The notes under the pieces are model-generated. The model was not told where the DNA came from and ran no database searches. It saw only the letters and a list, made by a program, of their open reading frames with translations. Shown here one piece after another: positions 5,905-13,713 of a DNA stretch of 20,436 nucleotides. Within the stretch, counting starts at the first letter, position 1. Each line of letters begins with the position of its first letter. Location of the stretch: assembly GCA_900770295.1 (NCBI GenBank), contig CAAGJQ010000024.1:1-20436 (forward strand), written 5' to 3'. The position numbers and the translations under genes are program-made. Source of the stretch: an uncultured Oscillibacter sp. GTDB lineage: Bacteria > Bacillota > Clostridia > Oscillospirales > Oscillospiraceae.

Positions 5905-6786
5905 TTGAGAAAGCTCAACGCCGCGGTGGACCGGTTCGCCTACAACCATCCCCGCTTCGGTATCCCCAATCTGATGAAATTCATCGTGCTGGGGAACGCC
6001 ATCGTCTACATGCTGTCCGTATTCGCCGGGTACAGCGCCGTCAGCTTCCTGGCCTTCAACTGGGAGGCCATCAAGGCCGGCGAGCTCTGGCGGCTGGTGA
6101 CGTTCATCTTCATGCCCGGCTACTATTCCCTGCGGGACGCCATCTGGCTGCTGCTGTTTCTGTATTTTTACTACATGATCGGCACCACGCTGGAGCGGGA
6201 GTGGGGCACGCCCAAGTTCAACCTGTACTATTTCTCCGGCGTCGTTCTGACAGTCCTGGTGGGGATCGTCTCCGCCCTGATCTCCGGCCAGAACGTCTGG
6301 ATCGCCGGCACCAGCTATGTCAATCTCTCCATGTTCTTCGCCTTTGCCATGCTGTACCCCGAGACCCGGTTCCTGCTCTTCTACATCATCCCGGTGAAGG
6401 TCAAGTGGCTGGCGCTGATCGACGCGGTGTTCTTCGCCCTGTCCGTGCTGTCCAGTCTGGTCCGTCTGGACCTGGCGGGGGCCCTGCTGCCCATCATCGC
6501 CCTGCTGAACTTCTTCGTGTTCTTCTGGACCAACATCGCCGATGAGATCGCCTACCGCCGGGGCCGCGCCCGGCATCAGACCTCCCACCAGACCATCCAC
6601 TTCAAGTCCGCCGTCCGGCAGCAGCGGAAAAAGGAGGCGGAGCAGGGCTACCGCCACAAGTGCGCCGTCTGCGGCCGCACCGACGCGGAGTATCCGGACC
6701 TGGAATTCCGCTACTGCTCCCGGTGCGCCGGCTACCACTGCTTCTGTCAGGACCACATTTTCAATCACGTGCACTTCACAGAGTGA
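5905..6786 (+). CDS. Rhomboid-fold membrane protein with Cys/His-rich tail, apparently non-proteolytic
   Basis: 293 aa from a TTG at 5905, preceded by CTGGAGGG about 7 nt upstream; in-frame ATGs further up lie in or before the promoter. Residues about 25-210 hold five or six hydrophobic helices with rhomboid-like landmarks: the ELWRLVTFIFMP segment (60-71) and GTTLEREWGTPKFNLYYFSG (93-112). The protease motif GxSG is absent: the equivalent helix reads GTSYVNLSMFF (135-145). The protein is therefore probably a pseudo-rhomboid that binds or escorts membrane proteins. After a basic linker (about 215-250), residues 253-284 contain C-x2-C, C-x2-C and HCFC-x2-H, which could bind one or two zinc ions on the cytosolic side. 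It stands alone, between its own promoter and a strong terminator. Confidence 0.8.
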   Translation: MRKLNAAVDRFAYNHPRFGIPNLMKFIVLGNAIVYMLSVFAGYSAVSFLAFNWEAIKAGELWRLVTFIFMPGYYSLRDAIWLLLFLYFYYMIGTTLEREWGTPKFNLYYFSGVVLTVLVGIVSALISGQNVWIAGTSYVNLSMFFAFAMLYPETRFLLFYIIPVKVKWLALIDAVFFALSVLSSLVRLDLAGALLPIIALLNFFVFFWTNIADEIAYRRGRARHQTSHQTIHFKSAVRQQRKKEAEQGYRHKCAVCGRTDAEYPDLEFRYCSRCAGYHCFCQDHIFNHVHFTE

Positions 6787-6788
6787 CG

Positions 6789-6823
6789 AACATCCCGCCC
6801 GGGAGCCCGGGCGGGATGTTTTT
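6789..6823 (+). terminator. Terminator of the rhomboid-fold gene
   Basis: A 15-bp perfect stem, AACATCCCGCCCGGG (6789-6803) and its inverse (6806-6820), runs into TTTTT just 2 nt past the stop. The convergent gene ends at 6830, so the hairpin may also slow transcription from the other side, although the minus T-run is weak. Confidence 0.88.
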
Positions 6824-6829
6824 CTGCTC

Positions 6830-7804
6830 TCAGTTCCCGCGTTCCGGCAGAGACATGCTGTACACATAGTTTCCGCCCACCAGCTTGCCGTACCGGAAGC
6901 GGTAACTGGCGGACTCAAAGAGAATATACAGCTTCCCGTTGTGAAACATGGGCTCCTCCGCCTTGGGAGGCAGGGGCAGGATGTCCGTCCCGGCGGCGCT
7001 GTCCACATAGAACAGCGGCACCGGATGGCCGTTGTCCCAGAAGCAGATGCCCTGGCGGCCCTCTGTCACTGTCTTCACATCATACAGGTACAGCTGTGAG
7101 GCTCCAAAGGCGCTGGACGCGGAGAGGACCGCCCGGCCGTCGTTGGACAGGCACAGTCCCTGGATGCGCTCCGGCAGGGAGACGGCGGCCTCCGGCACCT
7201 CCCGCACGCCAAGGGGCTCCGTTTCATCCAGCGGAAACACCCATGCCAGGGCCGTGTTCCGGTCCCCGGCGGGCGTGGTCATCCGGTGGGTCTCCGCCGT
7301 GGTGTAGCGCTCACCGCAGGCGTACTCCCCCACCACCAGCATACCGTCTGTCAGGCAGCAGAAGGAGGCCCGGTTGCCGGTGGAAAAGCTCCCAAGTACC
7401 TCCGCCTCCGTGCGCTCCGGGTCCATGAGCGCCTCCGTGGAGAGGACGTAGCACTGTCCACCGCCCACCAGGTAGGTAAAGGTGTCCCCCACCGCGATGC
7501 CGCCGGCGTGGCAGGCCAGTACGCCGCCGTCCTCCAGACGGACGCGCATGCCGTTGGTGGCGCCGTCCGGCGCCACCCAGTAGACGCGGGAGGTGCCGGA
7601 GTCCGCCCGGTACCCGCTGATCAGATAGCCCTCCCCGCAGGCGTCAATGCCCTGGGGCACGAAGTCCCCGTTCAGCCCCGGGACCCAGAACGCCTTGTCC
7701 GCCGTGCTGTAAAACGCCCGGAAGTACAGGAGAAACAGCGCCTGAAAGCCGATGACCGCGCCCAAAAGGCCCAGCAGCAGGCGAAACAGCCATTTTCGTT
7801 TCAC
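6830..7804 (-). CDS. Membrane-anchored beta-propeller-like protein of unknown function
   Basis: 324 aa from a GTG at 7804 with GAAAGGGGG about 7 nt upstream; longer starts in the same frame lack an RBS. Residues about 5-27 form one hydrophobic helix after a KRK cluster, so the protein is anchored with most of its mass outside the membrane. The rest is rich in short beta-type repeats with G-Y/F-L-I/V and small-residue turns, for example PQGIDACGEGYLISGYRADS, a HAGGIAVGDTFTYLVGGG segment, LPERIQGLCLSNDG and the final PMFHNGKLYILFESAS. This pattern resembles SMP-30/YncE-like propellers, but no catalytic metal set was identified. Possible -10 TAGAAT at 7833-7838, with no clear -35. Convergent with the rhomboid-fold gene. 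Confidence 0.7.
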   Translation of the reverse strand: MKRKWLFRLLLGLLGAVIGFQALFLLYFRAFYSTADKAFWVPGLNGDFVPQGIDACGEGYLISGYRADSGTSRVYWVAPDGATNGMRVRLEDGGVLACHAGGIAVGDTFTYLVGGGQCYVLSTEALMDPERTEAEVLGSFSTGNRASFCCLTDGMLVVGEYACGERYTTAETHRMTTPAGDRNTALAWVFPLDETEPLGVREVPEAAVSLPERIQGLCLSNDGRAVLSASSAFGASQLYLYDVKTVTEGRQGICFWDNGHPVPLFYVDSAAGTDILPLPPKAEEPMFHNGKLYILFESASYRFRYGKLVGGNYVYSMSLPERGN

Positions 7805-7980
7805 GCCAGTCCCCCTTTCGTGATTTTCTTTTATTCTACCGCGTTTTTTCACGAAACACCGCAGTTTCTTTTCGTCTGTTTCGACAAATTTTCCACCATC
7901 CATGTTCTCTTTTCACAAAGCCCCATCAAAAGTCCCGCATTTTTTCGTGCATTTCTCTTTCTTACTTTCCCCGGATGCGG

Positions 7981-7986
7981 TATACT
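7981..7986 (+). promoter_or_regulatory. Possible -10 element of the five-gene operon
   Basis: TATACT lies 44 nt before the ATG of the 1602-aa gene. The sequence 17 bp upstream (TTTCTT) is a poor -35, so the promoter may need an activator or be misplaced. Confidence 0.4.
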
Positions 7987-8029
7987 ACAACCAGAGTATC
8001 GAAGCCCTTTGGCGGAACGGAGGCACCCT

Positions 8030-11000
8030 ATGCAACAGGAGCAAACACTGTACATCCGGATGGCGGAGGCTTTTCGCAAACATTCCTTCCTGCAAAAGCT
8101 GCGCATGACCCAGTCTGACGTGGAACAGCATTTCGGCGGCATCAACTGGAACCGCCTTCTCTCCCCCCTGACCCCCATGGAAGCACGCCTCTCCTGCGCC
8201 CAGGCGCTGGAGATTTTTCGTCCCCTGCTGGAGAAGCTGGCCCCGGAGCCCGCCGAGGGCTGGCTGAAGTACGCCTATCAGGCGGCGGTCTCCCTGCTGT
8301 ATCCCCAGATGGACCACGCTCACAGCTCCGCCCAGCGGGACGCCGCCCTGTGTTTTCTGCAGTTTTTGCAGGAACTGTTCAACGAGGAACGGCGGGTCCT
8401 CCCCTTCGACCCCTGGCTGGACTTCGCCTTCTGCACGGAGGAGGAGCTGGCTGACAGCGGCGTGGCCGACGAGTATCGGCAGTTCCGCCGCCGGTTCCGG
8501 GACGAGTACATCTATGAGCTGCTGCGGCTGGGCCGGGAGGTGACGCCCTTCCGGACGCTGGAGCACATCGCCGGCGTCCACCACGTGTCCATGACCGTCT
8601 CCCGGGCCTTCAAGGCCGGAGGCGGACTCATTGACCTGGGGCTGATGTCCGGCGCCGCCGCTGGCCATGACCTGGGCAAATTCGGCTGCAAGCCCGGGGA
8701 GCGGGTCCCCTATCTGCACTACTTCTATACGGACCAGTGGTTCTCCTGGCGGGGGCTGACCGCCATCGGCGGTATCGCCGCCAACCACTCTGTGTGGGAC
8801 CTGGAGATTGAAAATCTGTCCTCGGAATCCCTGGTGCTGGTGTACGCGGACTTCCGGGTGAAGCAGTCCCGGGGCGAGGACGGCCGGGAGATCGCCCAGC
8901 TCTTCTCCCTGAAAGAGGCCTTTGACGTCATTCTGAACAAGCTGGACAATGTGGACGCGGCCAAGCGCCTGCGCTATCAGTATGTCTACGACAAGCTGCG
9001 GGACTTTGAGGCCTATCTGGAGAGCTTCGGCGTGGACACCACGCTGGAAACCGCCGGCGGGCCGTGCCAGCCCCGGAAGGACGCGGCGCTGATGACCCCG
9101 GACGAGGTGGTCCTGGCTCTGCGCCGCACCGCCGTGGACCACAACATCCGCCTGATGCACCGTCTGGGCCGGGAACGGCTGTTTGTGGGCATTCTGGAGG
9201 CGGCCCGGGGTGAGAAGGACCCCGCCCGTATCCGGGCCTATGTGCTGATCTTTGAGGAGTATTTCACCTATTGGAGCGCGGGGCAGAAGGAACAGACGCT
9301 GGAATTTCTCTATGAGCTGCTGATGGTGCCGGACGGCGATATCCGCCGGCAGGCCGCCGTCCTGATGGGCCGCATTCTGGCCGGGTTCCACTCCGGCTAC
9401 AAAAAGGAACTGCCGGCGGGCACGGCCCCCAATCCCCAGGAGCAGCGGCCCTTTGAGCTGTGGGCGGAGTATCTGGAAAAACTGATCCACCCGGACCACC
9501 GGCTGACGCCCCGGCAGATCAGCATGATCCGCTACCAGGCCAAAACCGCGGTGGACGCTCTGCTGGGCAGCTGCTCCGAAGCCGATGCCCCCCGCTTTGC
9601 CGACCAGCTCTTCCGCCATTATCAGGACCCCCACGCCGTGGAGGCGGACACCGCCTTCGCCCTGCTGGACACCGCGCTGAACGTGCCCATGCGCCGGGTC
9701 TCTTCCGAAAACCTCACAAGGCTCATTCAGTTCGCCACCTGGTGGCTGGAAAACGGAGAGGAGCCCCAGAAGGCCGCGGCCATGCGGCTGTTCCGCCGTC
9801 TGCTCCCCTTCCTGGCCCCCGGAAGTCCGGATTTGCTGTTCATCACTCAGGTGATGGATGACATGACCTCCGAGTCCTCGATCCCGCTGCTGTTCTTACA
9901 GGCCCAGCTGGGCCAAAGCCTGGGGCTGGATGCCTCGGTGCACCGGGCCATTCTGAACCAGTCAGAGGCGGTGAGCCGGGTCTTTCTGGACAATCTGAAA
10001 ACCGCCACTCCCTGGGTCTTGAAGGCCGTGGGCGTGGAATACCTTCTGAATCAGGTAGAGCAGGGCAATCACGCCAATGTGCTCCACATCGCCACCCATT
10101 TCTCCAACCTTATCAAGGTCAGTGAAAACGTGGTGGTCCGCCGGATGGCCGGCGCCGCCCTGCTGTCCATTGCGCCGGTGCTGACTCCTGACCACCGCAA
10201 TGAGATCGCCGTGGAGCTGTCCAAGGCGCTGGAGACCGGCCAGGCGGAGATCTCCCAGTACATTCCCGAATATCTGGGCCGCTTCGCCCTGTGGCTGACA
10301 CCCCGGGAGCTGGATGAGCTGCTGGACCAGATGCTGACGCTGCTCTCCTCCCCCAACACCGGCGTAGCGGCGGCCGCGCTGGCCACTGTCGGCTCCATGC
10401 TGGAGTACTATGCCGTCTACGGCGGCCGTTTCGGCGAGGAGGAATCTGTTTTGGACGCCCGCCGCCGCCGGATGGCAGGACTCCTGCTGAAGGGTCTCTC
10501 CTCCTACCGGGAGCGGGTGCGGCAGGAGTGCCTGCACATTCTGGGCCGCCTGTTTTCCTCCCAGGCTCTGGCCTATGAGGATAAAACGACCCTCTTTACC
10601 CTGATGGCAAAAAAAATACTCTTCCTCATCGGCGAGCAGGAGGAGCAGGAGCTGACCTTCTTCTACACCGCCGCCGCCCTGTCCCACATTTATCGCTTCA
10701 TCATTCACCACCACATCGAAAGCGGCCCCTTCCAATTCGAGACCTGGGAGAAGGTGGCCTTCTTTCCCGGCACCTTTGACCCCTTCTCCCTCAGTCACAA
10801 GGGGATTGTCCAGGCCATCCGGGACCTGGGCTTTGAGGTATATCTGGCCATCGATGAATTCTCCTGGTCCAAAAAGGCCCAGCCTTCCCTGATCCGCCGC
10901 CAGATCGTCAGCATGTCCGTGGCCGATGAGTTCGGCGTCTACCTCTTCCCCCACGACATCCCTGTGAATCTGGCCACGCCCGCCGATCTGAACCGGCTGC

Positions 11001-12838
11001 GGGAGGTCTTCGCCGGCCGGTCGCTGTATCTGGCGGTGGGCTCTGACGTGGTGGCCAACGCCTCGTCCTACAAGGCCCCGCCCACGGATGGCTCCGTCCA
11101 CTACCTGAACCATGTCGTATTCCGCCGCTCCAGCGACGCGGAGGGCCACGAGATCAGCACGGACCTCAGCGTCATCCAGGGCGATGTCATCCAGCTCCAG
11201 CTCCCCACCCATCTGGAGGATATCAGCTCCACCCGCATCCGGGAAAACATCGACCTGGGCCGGGACATCTCCAACCTGATCGATCCGGTGGTGCAGGACT
11301 TCATCTACCACAACAGCCTGTATCTGCGGGAGCCCCAATACAAACAGCTCATCCGGGCCAGCGTTCTGGACTTCTCCCATGTGGATCATCCGGACCGCTC
11401 GCTCTGGGAGCAGCTGCGGGAGGCCATTCCCGAGGACTGGACCCGCATGCCCGAGCCGGACCCCCGGGACGGCGTGTGCGTCCTGCGGGACTGCGGCCCC
11501 CGCCCCCGGGTGCTGGGCTTCATGACGCTGCGGACCGTCAACTCCGGCACGCTGTATGATGCACTGGGCAGTGAGCGTCTGGCCAACTACGTCCGCGTCC
11601 ACACTGCGGGCCGCGTCCGCCTGCTGACAGGACTGTACATCACCCGGGCTCCCGGAGGGAACTATGATGTGGGCCAGCTCCTCCTGACGGAAGTTCTGTC
11701 CCACGCCATGTCCCAGGACTGCGGCTATGCGGTCTGGTGGGCCCCCTCCACATCGGAAGCGACCCTGAACCTTTTGGAGCGGCAGGGATTTGTCCAGGCC
11801 GGCATTGAAAGTTCCCGCCCGCTGCTGCTGGTGGATATGCGCTCTCCCGCCGTGCTCCTGCAGAACATCCCCACCACCCTTAAGGAACCCTTCTCCTCGG
11901 ACCGTCAGGTGCTGTCCGCCGTCCGGCAGGCCCACTTCCGGCTTCAGCGGGCCATCTGCGGCCTGTACCCCGGGACGCTGGTGCTGTCCCTGAACGCCGA
12001 GGTCATCTACCACCGGCTAGTCCGGAAGATCACGGACCTGAACGGCGTGCCGCCGGAGCCCACCAAGCCCAGGGTGCTGGGCCCCAAAATGTGCGTGCCC
12101 TTCGGCAAGATCCTCCGGGGCAACGCGGTGCCCAACACCGTCACCAAGACCATCCACACCGACAAGGTGTTCGCCTCGGACCTGCGCTCCTTCTCCATCG
12201 CCCCCTTCCCCGGCTACGCGCCGCTGGAGAGCCAGATCCGCACCATCCGCTCGTTCCGGCGGCCCGTGGTGCTGGTGGACGATCTGCTCCACTCCGGCAA
12301 CCGCATCAAAGCCCTGGACCCCCTGTTCCGGGAGGAGGGGCTGGAGATCGACCGGGTCCTGGTGGGTCTGCTGTCCGGCCGGGGCCGGGACCTGATGACC
12401 GCCAAGGGCCGCAATGTGGACAGCGTGTACTTCGTCCCCAACATGCGGACCTGGTTCGTGGAATCCACCATCTATCCCTTTATCGGCGGCGATACGGTGG
12501 CGGGAGCCGAGGCCTCCGTGCCCGGTCTGACCCCCGCGGTGAATCTGATCCTCCCCTACGCCTTCCCCCGGTTCTATAAGGAGTGCGGCCGGGAGGCTGT
12601 GTTCCGCTTCTCCCGGACCTGCATCGAAAACAGCCGGGATATCCTGCTGGCGCTGGAGAGCGCCTACCGTGAAAAGTACGCCCGGAACCTGACTCTCTCC
12701 CGCCTCAGTGAGGCCGTGATCCTGCCCCTGTCTCCGGACAAGGGCTCTGCGCTGCACTACAATCCCAACCTCTCCGCCTCCGTCTGCCTGGACAACGACC
12801 TGAAGATGCTGCTGCGGATGCGGGACCTGCTGGAATGA
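8030..12838 (+). CDS. Giant multidomain protein: HD hydrolase, HEAT-like, NadD-like nucleotidyltransferase, GNAT-like, phosphoribosyltransferase
   Basis: 1602 aa; the ATG at 8030 has CGGAGG 6 nt upstream. Cytosolic, no signal or membrane helix. Domains: an HD phosphohydrolase at about 150-330 with H184/H185, the H213-D214 pair (AGHDLGKFG), H253 and D274; a long helical region at about 340-890 with HEAT-like spacing; a nucleotidyltransferase at about 908-1090 with GTFDPFSLSHKG (914-925) and EDISSTRIREN around 1065-1071, as in NadD; a degenerate acetyltransferase-like domain at about 1105-1275; and a phosphoribosyltransferase at about 1290-1520 with the PRPP loop VVLVDDLLHSGNR (D1417, D1418). 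The HxGH motif of the nucleotidyltransferase is changed to SxSH, with only the second His kept. The domain mix suggests nucleotide or NAD-precursor chemistry; the reaction is unknown. First gene of a five-gene run with gaps of 13, 11, 2 and 79 nt. Confidence 0.85.
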   Translation: MQQEQTLYIRMAEAFRKHSFLQKLRMTQSDVEQHFGGINWNRLLSPLTPMEARLSCAQALEIFRPLLEKLAPEPAEGWLKYAYQAAVSLLYPQMDHAHSSAQRDAALCFLQFLQELFNEERRVLPFDPWLDFAFCTEEELADSGVADEYRQFRRRFRDEYIYELLRLGREVTPFRTLEHIAGVHHVSMTVSRAFKAGGGLIDLGLMSGAAAGHDLGKFGCKPGERVPYLHYFYTDQWFSWRGLTAIGGIAANHSVWDLEIENLSSESLVLVYADFRVKQSRGEDGREIAQLFSLKEAFDVILNKLDNVDAAKRLRYQYVYDKLRDFEAYLESFGVDTTLETAGGPCQPRKDAALMTPDEVVLALRRTAVDHNIRLMHRLGRERLFVGILEAARGEKDPARIRAYVLIFEEYFTYWSAGQKEQTLEFLYELLMVPDGDIRRQAAVLMGRILAGFHSGYKKELPAGTAPNPQEQRPFELWAEYLEKLIHPDHRLTPRQISMIRYQAKTAVDALLGSCSEADAPRFADQLFRHYQDPHAVEADTAFALLDTALNVPMRRVSSENLTRLIQFATWWLENGEEPQKAAAMRLFRRLLPFLAPGSPDLLFITQVMDDMTSESSIPLLFLQAQLGQSLGLDASVHRAILNQSEAVSRVFLDNLKTATPWVLKAVGVEYLLNQVEQGNHANVLHIATHFSNLIKVSENVVVRRMAGAALLSIAPVLTPDHRNEIAVELSKALETGQAEISQYIPEYLGRFALWLTPRELDELLDQMLTLLSSPNTGVAAAALATVGSMLEYYAVYGGRFGEEESVLDARRRRMAGLLLKGLSSYRERVRQECLHILGRLFSSQALAYEDKTTLFTLMAKKILFLIGEQEEQELTFFYTAAALSHIYRFIIHHHIESGPFQFETWEKVAFFPGTFDPFSLSHKGIVQAIRDLGFEVYLAIDEFSWSKKAQPSLIRRQIVSMSVADEFGVYLFPHDIPVNLATPADLNRLREVFAGRSLYLAVGSDVVANASSYKAPPTDGSVHYLNHVVFRRSSDAEGHEISTDLSVIQGDVIQLQLPTHLEDISSTRIRENIDLGRDISNLIDPVVQDFIYHNSLYLREPQYKQLIRASVLDFSHVDHPDRSLWEQLREAIPEDWTRMPEPDPRDGVCVLRDCGPRPRVLGFMTLRTVNSGTLYDALGSERLANYVRVHTAGRVRLLTGLYITRAPGGNYDVGQLLLTEVLSHAMSQDCGYAVWWAPSTSEATLNLLERQGFVQAGIESSRPLLLVDMRSPAVLLQNIPTTLKEPFSSDRQVLSAVRQAHFRLQRAICGLYPGTLVLSLNAEVIYHRLVRKITDLNGVPPEPTKPRVLGPKMCVPFGKILRGNAVPNTVTKTIHTDKVFASDLRSFSIAPFPGYAPLESQIRTIRSFRRPVVLVDDLLHSGNRIKALDPLFREEGLEIDRVLVGLLSGRGRDLMTAKGRNVDSVYFVPNMRTWFVESTIYPFIGGDTVAGAEASVPGLTPAVNLILPYAFPRFYKECGREAVFRFSRTCIENSRDILLALESAYREKYARNLTLSRLSEAVILPLSPDKGSALHYNPNLSASVCLDNDLKMLLRMRDLLE

Positions 12839-12851
12839 GAGGGGATCCCTT

Positions 12852-13409
12852 ATGAAAAAGCGCCGCGTTGTTATGCTCCTGGCGGCGGTCCTGCTGGCCG
12901 CCGGGCTGGTTTCCCTTCGGGATGCCGCCATGTTTTACAAAGGGCCGGTAACGGATGGAAGTCAGGAGTATTATGTCAATCAGTTCAGCCGCCGGGCCTT
13001 CGCCGGGTCCTATGTCTGGGACGGTGAACCGGACCACATGACCATCGCCATTCCGGAGGAGGCCGGCGGCCTCCCCGTCACCTCCCTGGGCGGATATACG
13101 GGCCGTGGCGTGCCTGTGTTGTTCGGCGTGACCCTGCCGGAGGAATACCGCTCCACCCTGACCTCCCAGGAGGGAATGGAGGTTCAGGAGGAGCTGGTAT
13201 TCACGGTGGAGATCGGGAGCTCTGTCAGGGAGCTGACGGCCGTGGACATGGGCTATGACACCGTGGGCGTCCGTCCGGGGGCCACAGTGCGGTATCATGT
13301 CTCCTACGTCTACCGCTGCGCCCCGGAGAATCCCACCTTTTACGCTGCGGACGGCGTGCTGTACCGCCGGGCTGACAACCAGCCCATGCTGCCTGACCCG
13401 TCATCCTGA
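12852..13409 (+). CDS. Exported or membrane-anchored hypothetical protein (185 aa)
   Basis: Starts at the ATG at 12852 with AGAGGGG about 8 nt upstream, 13 nt after the giant gene. Residues 1-22 are KKRR followed by a hydrophobic alanine/leucine stretch, a signal peptide or uncleaved anchor. There is no lipobox. The remaining 160 residues look like an extracytoplasmic beta-rich domain: YYVNQFSRRAFAGSYVWDG, then DHMTIAIPEEAGGLPVTSLG, ending in a YRCAPENPTFYAADGVLYRR segment. The phrase about giving a value and a displayed default resembles leucine-rich or bacterial Ig-like surface modules, but I do not recognise a family. Its tight spacing argues for co-transcription with the enzyme genes. Confidence 0.75.
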   Translation: MKKRRVVMLLAAVLLAAGLVSLRDAAMFYKGPVTDGSQEYYVNQFSRRAFAGSYVWDGEPDHMTIAIPEEAGGLPVTSLGGYTGRGVPVLFGVTLPEEYRSTLTSQEGMEVQEELVFTVEIGSSVRELTAVDMGYDTVGVRPGATVRYHVSYVYRCAPENPTFYAADGVLYRRADNQPMLPDPSS

Positions 13410-13420
13410 AGGAGGAGGTC

Positions 13421-13711
13421 ATGCGGGAAGAGCTGATTTTATTTCTCTGCGGCCTGTTCGCGTTTCTGGTGCCTCTACTGGTCCAGCTTCCGCTGTGTAC
13501 TCTGGCAGAAGGACTGCTCCGCCAGGGCGGGCTGCTGTTTTTCATTGGGTGGCTGCTGGCTGCTCTGGCAGTGCTCGCTGTGGATGAAACCAGGAGTCCG
13601 ATCTCTCTTGGGCCCTATCTTGCCGGACTTCTGCTGACCGGCAGCCTGCTGGCCCTGGCGGGGTACAGTCTGGCCTGGGCGGCCTACTATATCCATCGAA
13701 AGAGGAAATAA
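13421..13711 (+). CDS. Small integral membrane protein (96 aa)
   Basis: Starts at the ATG at 13421 behind GAAGGAGGAGG. Three hydrophobic helices fill the protein (about residues 5-27, 34-55 and 63-88). The tail is basic (HRKRK), so the C-terminus is probably cytosolic. No charged residues lie in the helices, which argues against a transporter. No family recognised. It sits 11 nt after the exported protein and 2 nt before the dehydrogenase-like gene, so it is translationally embedded in the operon. Confidence 0.75.
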   Translation: MREELILFLCGLFAFLVPLLVQLPLCTLAEGLLRQGGLLFFIGWLLAALAVLAVDETRSPISLGPYLAGLLLTGSLLALAGYSLAWAAYYIHRKRK

Positions 13712-13713
13712 CC

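Noticed and set aside
7286..8029. Upstream extension of the giant gene's frame
   Set aside because: It overlaps the minus-strand propeller-like gene and its leader; the RBS and -10 point to the ATG at 8030.
7985..9634. 549-codon minus-strand frame, with similar long ones at 9962-12013 and 12017-12931
   Set aside because: All are antisense to the 1602-aa gene, lack RBS and family motifs, and reflect GC-rich codon third positions.
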